A stretch of DNA of 9,037 nt from contig CADCWH010000285.1 of assembly GCA_902806395.1 (NCBI GenBank), forward strand, positions 1 through 9,037, written 5' to 3'. Position numbers and translations under genes: made by a program. How positions within the stretch are numbered: the stretch's first letter is position 1; each line of letters begins with the position of its first letter. A model generated the notes under the pieces. It searched no databases and was not told where the DNA came from. It was given only the letters and a program-made list of their open reading frames with translations. The DNA is from an uncultured Thermomicrobiales bacterium (GTDB taxonomy: Bacteria > Chloroflexota > Chloroflexia > Thermomicrobiales > UBA6265). Positions 1-5,811 of the stretch are shown here, one piece after another.

Positions 1-481
1 GCCCGTCGGCGGCGAGACGCGCGGTCTCGTCATAGGACACCGCCAGCACATCGGCGAACCGCATCGTGATCCTGGTCGCGAGGCCGAGGATCGCGGTCTG
101 CTCGTGGGTAAGCACCGGGACTGAGCGGGCGGCGGCCAGCACCGTCGGCACGCTGACGAACCCGCCGGTCCCGAGTACCACGTCCGGCCGGTGCCGCCGG
201 AGGAGGCGCCACGCCTGGGCTACTCCGACGGGAATCCGAGCCAGGTCGCCCGGCGTCTTGCGGTCCAGGTAGCGGCGGAGTTTGCCGGTCTGGATCGCCG
301 CGAAGGGGATGCCGGCATGGCGGGCGGCTTCTCCCTCGACGCCCGAGACGCTGCCCACCCACAGGGGGTCCACGGCGATGCCGCGCGCGGCCAGGGTCTC
401 AAGCACGGCCATGGCGGGCAGGACGTGCCCTCCGGTCCCCCCGCCGGCGATCACCAGTCGCAATGGTCGGCCAGTCACCAT
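1..481 (-). CDS. murG: MurG, UDP-GlcNAc transferase of lipid II synthesis (N-terminal part, cut by window edge)
   Basis: MurG transfers N-acetylglucosamine from UDP-GlcNAc to lipid I on the inner face of the membrane, giving lipid II for peptidoglycan. Translating the minus strand from the ATG at 481-479 gives 160 codons before the window ends; the C-terminal UDP-GlcNAc-binding domain lies outside. Visible family motifs are the glycine-rich loop GGGTGGH (residues 13-19), the second glycine-rich segment GTGGFVS (104-110) in the context RPDVVLGTGGF, and HEQ (126-128). The residue after HEQ is Thr, where homologues usually have Asn. A GTG at the second codon could also be the start. The gene is divergent from the DksA-like gene, 102 bp away, so it begins its own transcript rather than following ftsW directly as in many division/wall clusters. 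Identity is secure from the motifs and their spacing. Confidence 0.95.
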   Translation of the reverse strand, partial: MVTGRPLRLVIAGGGTGGHVLPAMAVLETLAARGIAVDPLWVGSVSGVEGEAARHAGIPFAAIQTGKLRRYLDRKTPGDLARIPVGVAQAWRLLRRHRPDVVLGTGGFVSVPTVLAAARSVPVLTHEQTAILGLATRITMRFADVLAVSYDETARLAADG

Positions 482-508
482 GTTCCGCTCGCCCCCCGTT
501 CAGGGCCG

Positions 509-514
509 AGTATA
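509..514 (-). promoter_or_regulatory. Candidate -10 element for murG
   Basis: Read on the minus strand this is TATACT, a 5/6 match to the sigma-70 -10 consensus, 28 bases upstream of the murG ATG. No recognisable -35 hexamer lies 16-18 bases upstream, so this is a weak prediction resting on one element in an otherwise very GC-rich spacer. Confidence 0.35.
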
Positions 515-525
515 CGGGGTCACCG

Positions 526-534
526 TGGTACCAT
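526..534 (+). promoter_or_regulatory. Candidate extended -10 for the dksA-like/lspA/rluD run
   Basis: The plus strand reads TGGTACCAT, an extended -10 (TGn) with hexamer TACCAT (4/6). It lies about 50 bases before the ATG at 584. No convincing -35 is present. It is the best candidate in the divergent spacer for transcription of the rightward operon. Confidence 0.28.
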
Positions 535-583
535 CGCCGCACCAGTCGAGGCATCCCCAGCTCAGCACGGAGTGGACCGACCC

Positions 584-973
584 ATGCAGGACGACCAACG
601 ACAAGCGATCCACGAAGCACTCGTGGCTCGGCGCGACCAGCTCCAGGGCGAGTTGGACCGGCTCGCGTCGGATATGCGCGACCTGGGATCGGACCAGGAA
701 GTCGAGCGCGGCAGCGTTGGAAACCACTCCGCCGACGACGGCAGCGACGTCCAAGAGCAAGAGCGAATCCTGACGATGACCAACGACCTCAACGACATGC
801 TGAGCGAGGTCAACGGGGCGATGGGACGCCTCGATGCCGGGACCTATGGCATCTGCGTACGGTGCGGTAAGCCAGTCAACCCGGAGCGCCTGGAGGCCTT
901 CCCGTGGGTCCAATACGATGTCGAGTGCCAGGCGATCATGGAGCGTGAGGCGGGACTCTATGTGTCGCGGTGA
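584..973 (+). CDS. DksA/TraR-family C4-type zinc-finger protein with one ligand replaced
   Basis: This is a 129-residue cytoplasmic protein of the DksA/TraR family, whose members bind RNA polymerase through its secondary channel or act as small zinc-finger regulators. The N-terminal half is strongly helical and charged, consistent with the family coiled coil. NHSADDGSD (residues 47-55) matches the acidic tip region of YocK/YlyA-like members. The C-terminal finger is CVRCGKPVNPERLEAFP, but the fingerprint C-x2-C-x17-C-x2-C reads C91, C94, D112, C115, so the third Cys is Asp. ATG 584 is chosen because GGAG lies at 569-572 (11-base spacing) and the protein then has normal family length; an in-frame GTG at 572 is an alternative. 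The stop is 38 bases before lspA. The order DksA-like, lspA, rluD is that of B. subtilis ylyA-lspA-ylyB. Its exact regulatory target cannot be told from sequence. Confidence 0.9.
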   Translation: MQDDQRQAIHEALVARRDQLQGELDRLASDMRDLGSDQEVERGSVGNHSADDGSDVQEQERILTMTNDLNDMLSEVNGAMGRLDAGTYGICVRCGKPVNPERLEAFPWVQYDVECQAIMEREAGLYVSR

Positions 974-999
974 GGTGGCATGGGTGGCCCGGGCACCGC

Positions 1000-1014
1000 G
1001 GTGAGGGCACGATG
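1000..1014 (+). promoter_or_regulatory. Ribosome-binding site and start of lspA (copy 1 of a 15-base repeat)
   Basis: GGTGAGGGCACGATG: the GGTGA part can pair with the extended anti-Shine-Dalgarno of 16S rRNA, 7 bases before the ATG at 1012. The identical 15 bases recur at 1580-1594 before rluD. This supports ATG 1012 over the upstream GTG at 970, which would overlap the preceding stop. Confidence 0.6.
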
Positions 1015-1584
1015 ACCAGTATGGCATCGGGCCGGAGCCTCGGCGTCACCCTCGCGATCGCCGCCACTGTGGTGGCGACGGACCAGATCAGCAAGCGTGT
1101 GGTGTCCCGGGAATTGGGATCCGGAGATGGGCGGGACCGCTTGGGTCTCGTGGGCGACCTGATCACCTTAGAGTACGGCCGCAACACAGGCGTGGCCTTC
1201 GGGCTGTTCGCCGGGGCGGGCACGGTCCTGACGGTCCTCATCGTGGCCTTGACGCTCGGGGTGGCGGCTCACGCCTGGCACAGCCGGGGGGGAGCGGTCG
1301 GAGAACGGGTTGGGCTGGCCCTGATCCTGGGCGGGGCGGTCGGGAACCTACTGGACCGCGCCCGACTGGGCTATGTGGTGGACTTCATCTCAGTCGGGGC
1401 GTGGCCGACCTTCAACCTGGCCGACGCCGCGATCTCGACCGGGGTCTTCGTCCTCGTCGCCACGCTGTTGGGAAGTGAACCATCCCCTGCCCGTGATCCA
1501 TTGCTGCGACCCTCGCTCGCCGGTCGTGATGACCGTCATTCCCACAGCCATGACCACCGGAGCGGGGTGAGCCACCATGGGTGA
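1012..1584 (+). CDS. lspA: Lipoprotein signal peptidase (signal peptidase II)
   Basis: This aspartyl protease of the inner membrane removes the signal peptide from prolipoproteins after lipidation of the lipobox Cys. From ATG 1012 the protein is 190 residues. Family features appear in order: first membrane helix ending in DQISK (24-28), the loop YGRNTGVAFG (55-64), a second helix near 66-86, GGAVGNLLDR (107-116), VVDF (122-125) and FNLAD (135-139) inside the last helix. By alignment to E. coli LspA (D123, D141) the catalytic pair is D124 and D139. An extra C-terminal tail after about residue 155 ends in a His-rich stretch (HSHSHDH at 176-182, SHH at 187-189) that is not part of the usual family core; it should face the cytoplasm. 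The stop codon lies inside the ribosome-binding site of rluD, so the two are translationally linked. A GTG at 970, overlapping the preceding stop, is a less likely start. Confidence 0.95.
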   Translation: MTSMASGRSLGVTLAIAATVVATDQISKRVVSRELGSGDGRDRLGLVGDLITLEYGRNTGVAFGLFAGAGTVLTVLIVALTLGVAAHAWHSRGGAVGERVGLALILGGAVGNLLDRARLGYVVDFISVGAWPTFNLADAAISTGVFVLVATLLGSEPSPARDPLLRPSLAGRDDRHSHSHDHRSGVSHHG

Positions 1585-1594
1585 GGGCACGATG
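1580..1594 (+). promoter_or_regulatory. Ribosome-binding site and start of rluD (copy 2 of the 15-base repeat)
   Basis: GGTGAGGGCACGATG is identical to 1000-1014. The lspA stop TGA (1582-1584) is embedded in the GGTGA pairing sequence. The repeat favours ATG 1592 over the ATG at 1577, which has no comparable site before it. Confidence 0.55.
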
Positions 1595-2668
1595 CCGGCT
1601 GGTCCGGACGATACCCCCGTCGTCGGGCTTGCACCCAACGGATCTAGCGAAACCGATGAGGACCTCCTCGACGGGGACGACAGTTGGTTGGATGCACTCC
1701 ACGACGAGGACGATGACGCGGACGGCGAGACCGTTTCGGGTGCTTCCCTCTCCGGAGAGATCATCATCGCGCCGGAGCCGGAGGACCGCGACGACCGCCT
1801 GGACAAGTTGGTCGCCCGGCACCTGCCGGACCGCAGCCGGACGTTCGTCCGGCAATTGATCGAGGAGGGACAGGTCCTCGTCGACGGCTTCGTCCGGCGA
1901 CCGTCGTTCTCCGTGACGCCAGGCCAGCGGATCACGGTGAGCATCCCGCCGCCCGAGCCGGAGCTGGTGGCGCGGCCGGAGGCGATCCCGCTGACGATCG
2001 TCTTCGAAGACGATGATGTCCTGGTGATCGACAAGCCGGCCGGGATGGTGGTCCACCCCGCCCCCGGGCACCCGAACGGGACCTTGGTCAATGCGGTGCT
2101 CGGTCATGACCCGACGATCACGGTCGGAAACCGCCTGCGGCCGGGCATCGTCCACCGTCTCGACAAAGACACGTCTGGCCTGATCGTGGTCGCCAAGACG
2201 GACAGAGCCCGGAATGGCCTGGTGGCTCAGTGGCAGGCCCGAACCGTGGACAAGGGGTACGTGGCCCTGGTCTTCGGCACGGTGCCCGACGACGAGGCGA
2301 CCGTCGATGCCCCGATCGGCCGGCACCCGACCCAGCGCCAGCGGATGGCGGTGGTCCGCACGGGGCGACCAGCGGTGACCCACTTCAAGGTGACCCAGCG
2401 CTTCGATCGCTACACGATGCTGGACCTGTCGATCGAGACCGGCCGGACGCACCAGATCCGGGTCCACATGGCCTTCATCGGTCATCCCGTCGTGGGGGAC
2501 ACGATCTACGGCGCGGACCGGCAGGGCATCAAGGTGGGGAAGCGCCACCTGCTCCACGCCGCCCGGCTGGCGTTCGAGCTGCCGACGGGAGAGCGCAAGA
2601 CCTTCTTCTCCCCGCTGCCGCCCGCGGTGACAGCGATCCTTAATCGGTTACGAGATGAAGAGCGGTGA
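1592..2668 (+). CDS. rluD: RluD-family 23S rRNA pseudouridine synthase with acidic N-terminal extension
   Basis: Enzymes of this family isomerise uridines to pseudouridine in 23S rRNA; E. coli RluD acts on helix 69. From ATG 1592 the protein is 358 residues. Residues 1-65 are a low-complexity, strongly acidic extension (for example DEDLLDGDD and DEDDDADGE) not found in the core family. An S4 RNA-binding domain follows (about 66-120: DRDDRLDKLVA, SRTFVRQLIEEGQVLVDG), then the catalytic domain with VLVIDKPAGMVVHPAPGH (143-160), HRLDKDTSGL (188-197; catalytic Asp is D191) and the later ETGRTHQIRVHM motif. S4 plus HRLDKDTSG points to the RluD/YlyB subgroup, though RluC-like specificity cannot be excluded. 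The start at 1592 is chosen from the repeated ribosome-binding site; ATG 1577 would add five residues and overlap lspA. The stop shares one base with the next ATG (TGATG), so translation of the kinase is probably coupled. Confidence 0.93.
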   Translation: MPAGPDDTPVVGLAPNGSSETDEDLLDGDDSWLDALHDEDDDADGETVSGASLSGEIIIAPEPEDRDDRLDKLVARHLPDRSRTFVRQLIEEGQVLVDGFVRRPSFSVTPGQRITVSIPPPEPELVARPEAIPLTIVFEDDDVLVIDKPAGMVVHPAPGHPNGTLVNAVLGHDPTITVGNRLRPGIVHRLDKDTSGLIVVAKTDRARNGLVAQWQARTVDKGYVALVFGTVPDDEATVDAPIGRHPTQRQRMAVVRTGRPAVTHFKVTQRFDRYTMLDLSIETGRTHQIRVHMAFIGHPVVGDTIYGADRQGIKVGKRHLLHAARLAFELPTGERKTFFSPLPPAVTAILNRLRDEER

Positions 2669-4011
2669 TGGGCACCGGGACAGGCGATCGAACGTGGTCG
2701 GGGTCGCAGTCGGCTGACCTGATCGACCGGATCTACGTGTCCGCGCTAGATGCGGTCCGGCCGGAGACCTGCGTCGCCCGTGCCCTGTCCCGCCAGGGGA
2801 GTGCCCTCGAGTGCGGTGGCCGCACCTGGCCGATCCGGGAACACGTTTGGGTCGTCGGGGCCGGGAAAGCCGCGGTCGGTATGGCGCGAGCCGTCGAGGC
2901 CATCTGTGGCGATCTCGTCGCCGGCGGTCTGGTGATCACCAAGGATGGTCACGCTACCGTCCCGTTACCTGACAGGGTGCGGGTGGTCGAGGCATCCCAC
3001 CCGCTCCCGGACGGGCGCGGGGTAGCGGCAACCGCCGAGATGCTGGCGATGCTCGAGCGGCTGGGACTTGACGACGTCGTCGTGGCGGTGATCTCCGGCG
3101 GTGGCTCGGCCCTGCTGGAGGCACCAGTCGATGGCGTCTCACTGACCGACCTGGTGTCGACCACGGATCTGTTGCTCCGGGCCGGGGCGCCGATCGAGGC
3201 ATTGAACGCCGTCCGCCGGCCACTTAGTCGGGTCAAGGGCGGCGGACTGCGCCGGGCGGGCGGCCAGGCTACAACCCTGGCGCTGGTCCTCTCCGACGTG
3301 ATCGGCAATGACCCCGACACGATCGCCAGTGGCCCGACGGTGGTCGCCGACACTCCCCCGGCCGCTGCGTTGGAGACGTTGGTCCGGTATGGCTTGCTCG
3401 ACCGCGTCCCGGCGCCGGTCCGGTCTGCATTGGACCAGACGCCGGCCGGAGCCGACACGACGGAGAGCGAGCCTGAGATCGGACTCGGGCCGACCGCCTG
3501 GGTCTTGATCGGGGACAACGACGCGGCGGTGTCGGCGGCGCTGGCCACGGCGGAATCGGCCGGCCGTACCTCCGAGGTGATCTGGCGCGGTCGAACCGGT
3601 GAGGCGAGGGAACTGGCGCACGAGTGGGTGGCGGCGTGCCGGGCAGCGGGGGACGAGGTCGATGTCTTGCTGGGCGGGGGTGAGGCGACGGTCACGGTCC
3701 GAGGCGATGGCATCGGTGGCCGCAACACGGAGTTCGCCGTGGCCGCCGCGCTCGCGATGACGGACGCGGACATGACGGGCTGGACGATCGCGAGCCTCGC
3801 CACCGACGGTCAGGACGGTCCGACCGGGGTGGCCGGGGGCATCGTCGATGAGCAGACGGTAGCGCGGGCGGAAGCCGAGGGCGTGGACGTCCGGGCAGCA
3901 TTGGCCAGCAACGATACCCTCCGCGTCTTGGAAGTCGCCGGAGGGGTCGTCGCGCCCGGGCCGACTGGGACCAACGTGAATGATCTGTACATCGCCGTGC
4001 GACACGCGTGA
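2668..4011 (+). CDS. Glycerate 2-kinase, MOFRL/DUF4147 family (GckA/TtuD type)
   Basis: The predicted reaction is ATP-dependent phosphorylation of D-glycerate to 2-phosphoglycerate, feeding lower glycolysis or gluconeogenesis in the cytoplasm. The protein is 447 residues, the usual length. The N-terminal DUF4147 domain shows VGAGKAAVGMA (63-73), ASHPLPDG (109-116), ISGGGSALL (142-150), NAVRRPLSRVKGGGL (180-194) and LSDVIGNDPDTIASGPTV (208-225). The C-terminal MOFRL domain shows LGGGEATVTVRG (335-346), GGRNTEFA (350-357), LATDGQDGPTGVAGG (377-391) and GPTGTNVNDL (431-440). K67, D210 and R352 correspond, as far as I can align them, to residues proposed as catalytic in Thermotoga glycerate kinase. 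In the helix motif most homologues read VRKHLS where this has VRRPLS. The ATG overlaps the rluD stop by one base; a GTG one codon upstream (2665) is also possible. Linkage to rluD looks like simple operon membership. Confidence 0.93.
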   Translation: MGTGTGDRTWSGSQSADLIDRIYVSALDAVRPETCVARALSRQGSALECGGRTWPIREHVWVVGAGKAAVGMARAVEAICGDLVAGGLVITKDGHATVPLPDRVRVVEASHPLPDGRGVAATAEMLAMLERLGLDDVVVAVISGGGSALLEAPVDGVSLTDLVSTTDLLLRAGAPIEALNAVRRPLSRVKGGGLRRAGGQATTLALVLSDVIGNDPDTIASGPTVVADTPPAAALETLVRYGLLDRVPAPVRSALDQTPAGADTTESEPEIGLGPTAWVLIGDNDAAVSAALATAESAGRTSEVIWRGRTGEARELAHEWVAACRAAGDEVDVLLGGGEATVTVRGDGIGGRNTEFAVAAALAMTDADMTGWTIASLATDGQDGPTGVAGGIVDEQTVARAEAEGVDVRAALASNDTLRVLEVAGGVVAPGPTGTNVNDLYIAVRHA

Positions 4012-4090
4012 CCGTGACGCTCCCAAAGAGGAACCGGACGTGCGACGCGACGGGGACCACGCGATCCGAGGATGGGGGAGGGGCGGGCGG

Positions 4091-5029
4091 ATGACCGATG
4101 GGACGATCCCAGTGATCTTGGATGTCGACCCAGGAGTCGACGACGCGGTGGCGTTGGCGGCGGCCCTCGGCGACCCAACGCTCGCGATCGAGGCCATTTC
4201 GACCCTGGCAGGAAACGTCGGCGCCGACCTGACCACCGCGAACACGCTGGCGATCCTCGACTGGCTCGGTGCCCCGGCGATCCCCGTCCACCGTGGTGCC
4301 AGTCGCCCGCTAGTCCGTGCCCCCCATGACGCGACCTACTTTCACGCCGAAGACGGTCTCGGAGGCAGCTGACTGCCGGTGTCGACTCGCGACCTCGCGG
4401 CCGATCGTGGGCCGGCTGCGATCGTCCGTCACGCGATGGCACGGCCGGGGGAGATCACCCTGGTCTGCGTCGGGCCGCTGACCAACCTGGCGATCGCCCT
4501 CAACGTGGTGCCCTGGTTGCCGGACCTGCTCCGCTCCGTCGTGGTGATGGGCGGGGCGTTCGAGCGGGGTGGGAACGTCACCCCGTCGGCGGAGTTCAAC
4601 ATCTTCGCCGACCCCGAGGCGGCCGCCCAGGTCTTCGCGGCCCCGTTCGCGAACCTCACCGTGGTGGGACTGGACGTCACCACGCAGGTGGCGATCGACC
4701 GGCCGGGATGGGACCGCCTCGCGACCGCAACGGGGGCTCCCGGCCGGCTAGTTCACCTCATGTGCCGCCACTCCTTCACCGACCGGAACGACGATGCCTT
4801 CTCGCTGCACGACCCGCTCGCCGTCGCGGTGGCCTCCCGGCCCGAGTTGGTCACGACGGTCACCGGGCGGGTGGAGGTCTCGCTCGACGAAGCCACGCGC
4901 GGCAAGACCACACTCCGGGAGGGTGGAACCACCAAGGTCGCCCTCGGTGTGGACATCGAGGCGTTCGGCGCATGGTTCCACGCCGCACTCGGCATTCGCG
5001 AGCGGGTGACGAGGCCCGCGCCGGTTTGA
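4091..5029 (+). pseudogene. Inosine-uridine preferring nucleoside hydrolase interrupted by one in-frame TGA
   Basis: Enzymes of this family hydrolyse the N-glycosidic bond of ribonucleosides to base plus ribose. The reading frame runs from ATG 4091 (GGAGG at 4077-4081) to TGA 5027-5029, 312 codons, the normal family length. Codon 94 (4370-4372) is TGA, with no frame change: residues before it end HAEDGLGGS (85-93) and the frame resumes LPVSTRDLAADRG. Conserved parts on both sides are intact: DVDPGVDDAVAL (11-22) with the calcium-binding aspartates, AGNVGAD, GPLTNLA, MGGAFERGGNVTPSAEFN and HDPLAVAVA near the end. This may be a recent nonsense mutation, a sequencing error, read-through (UGA followed by C is a leaky context), or two polypeptides, since GTG 4379 lies seven bases after the TGA and GGAGG sits at 4361-4365. 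A GTG at 4040 with AGAGGA at 4027-4032 is an in-frame alternative start adding 17 residues. It follows the kinase by 79 bases. Confidence 0.85.
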
Positions 5030-5038
5030 TCGGTAGGC

Positions 5039-5083
5039 GGGGCACGGGCCGACCGGGGCGAATAGGTGATGGTGCCCCCTTTT
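5039..5083 (+). terminator. Possible intrinsic terminator at the end of the operon
   Basis: GGGGCAC (5039-5045) and GTGCCCC (5072-5078) form a perfect 7-bp inverted repeat with a 26-base loop, followed by CTTTT (5079-5083). It starts 10 bases after the nucleoside hydrolase stop. The long loop and short T-tract make it a weak intrinsic terminator, but its position at the end of the rightward run fits. Confidence 0.4.
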
Positions 5084-5193
5084 CAACGCCGGCAGTCCGT
5101 GGTATCTCACGAGGAAGCGGAGGACCCGCCCACCGCGCCCAGACCGATGCTTCGCGTGGGGGGAGCCCACGTCGCGGGACAGGGGAGTGCGCC

Positions 5194-5781
5194 ATGGTCG
5201 ACGATCGCCTGCTGTCGGAAGAGTCCTCGCTCCAGGACCGAGACCTCCTGCAGCGCCTCAGCCTCTACTTCGACGCGTTGGATTCGCGCCTGCGCCAGGG
5301 TCAGGGATGGTTCATCTTCAATGCCCGGGGCGGTCGCTCGGGGCGGATCATGTCCTTCATCCAGGAGCGGGTGATGACGGTCGGCGATGACGTGTCGTCG
5401 TGCATCATGCCCTGGAAGGAGTTCGCTCTCTCGGCCTACGTGCGAGAGGTCGGCCTGCCCGAGTTGGCACCGGAGGTAGAGCGCGATTCCCGCATCCGGC
5501 ATGAATTCGACCTGGCGAGCATGATCACCCGGGGGACCCAGGCCCAGATGTTGTCGGCCGACTTGCTGGTCCTGTCCGGGCTGCGACCCACCCACCATCA
5601 CGAGGCGATGGTGCTGGATGAGACCCTAGAGGGAAGGTACCGGCAGCGGCTGGCCACGATCGTGCTGGTGCCGGACCAACCGCAGGCTCTGGAGGCCGAA
5701 TTTCGTTCGGTGGATCCTAGCCGGGCCTATTGGGACCGGCTCTTCCACCGGATGTATGAGACCAGCCTGATCGCGGTCTGA
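5194..5781 (+). CDS. Degenerate DnaC/IstB-like AAA+ protein (putative pseudo-ATPase)
   Basis: This is a 195-residue soluble protein with no membrane segment, starting at ATG 5194 after GGGGAG (5182-5187, spacing 6). No intact motif gives it away, but the order of elements resembles the ATPase domain of DnaC/DnaI/IstB helicase-loader proteins. A short helix leads into GQGWFIFNARGGRSGRI (36-52), at the place of the G-L-L-x-G-x-x-G-x-G-K-T Walker A strand-loop. Next come IMPWKEFALSAYVRE (71-85), like the strand and helix after Walker A, and SADLLVLSGLR (121-131), where the family has LLVLDDLG (Walker B). LEGRYRQRLATIVLVPD (145-161) matches the R-Y-x-x-R-x-P-T-I-x-T-x-N sensor-1 stretch, and YWDRLFHRM (179-187) resembles the sensor-2 S-R-L helix. 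The Walker A lysine is Arg, both Walker B acids are Ser-Gly, and the sensor Asn is lost, so ATP hydrolysis is unlikely. The family assignment is my inference from pattern; an unrelated conserved hypothetical protein remains possible. A weak promoter may lie near 5081-5108. Confidence 0.85.
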   Translation: MVDDRLLSEESSLQDRDLLQRLSLYFDALDSRLRQGQGWFIFNARGGRSGRIMSFIQERVMTVGDDVSSCIMPWKEFALSAYVREVGLPELAPEVERDSRIRHEFDLASMITRGTQAQMLSADLLVLSGLRPTHHHEAMVLDETLEGRYRQRLATIVLVPDQPQALEAEFRSVDPSRAYWDRLFHRMYETSLIAV

Positions 5782-5811
5782 CCACACGCTGCCGACGAGG
5801 AGATGCACGAG

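Noticed and set aside
191..583. Upstream in-frame extension of the DksA-like gene over the murG region
   Set aside because: It would be antisense to the well-supported murG coding sequence, and the family length is already reached from ATG 584.
1412..2557. Long minus-strand open frame (381 codons) opposite lspA and rluD
   Set aside because: It has low-complexity Arg/Asp/His-rich composition, no family motif, and is a GC-driven shadow of two clearly recognised genes on the other strand.
3139..4245. Long minus-strand open frame (368 codons) opposite the glycerate kinase
   Set aside because: It is a shadow frame of the MOFRL kinase; the plus strand carries all the family motifs.
4370..4372. 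TGA read as Trp or Gly by a variant genetic code
   Set aside because: TGA ends several intact genes here at the expected family length (DksA-like, LspA, RluD, glycerate kinase), so it is a normal stop.
4370..4416. Selenocysteine recoding of the TGA in the nucleoside hydrolase
   Set aside because: A weak hairpin (CGCG-ACCT-CGCG at 4388-4399, inside GCCGG/CCGGC) follows the TGA, but the loop lacks the GGU-type apex of bacterial SECIS elements, and this family is not known to use Cys or Sec at this position.
4708..5193. Upstream extension of the AAA+-like gene into the nucleoside hydrolase
   Set aside because: It overlaps conserved hydrolase motifs such as HDPLAV in another frame, and ATG 5194 has a good ribosome-binding site.
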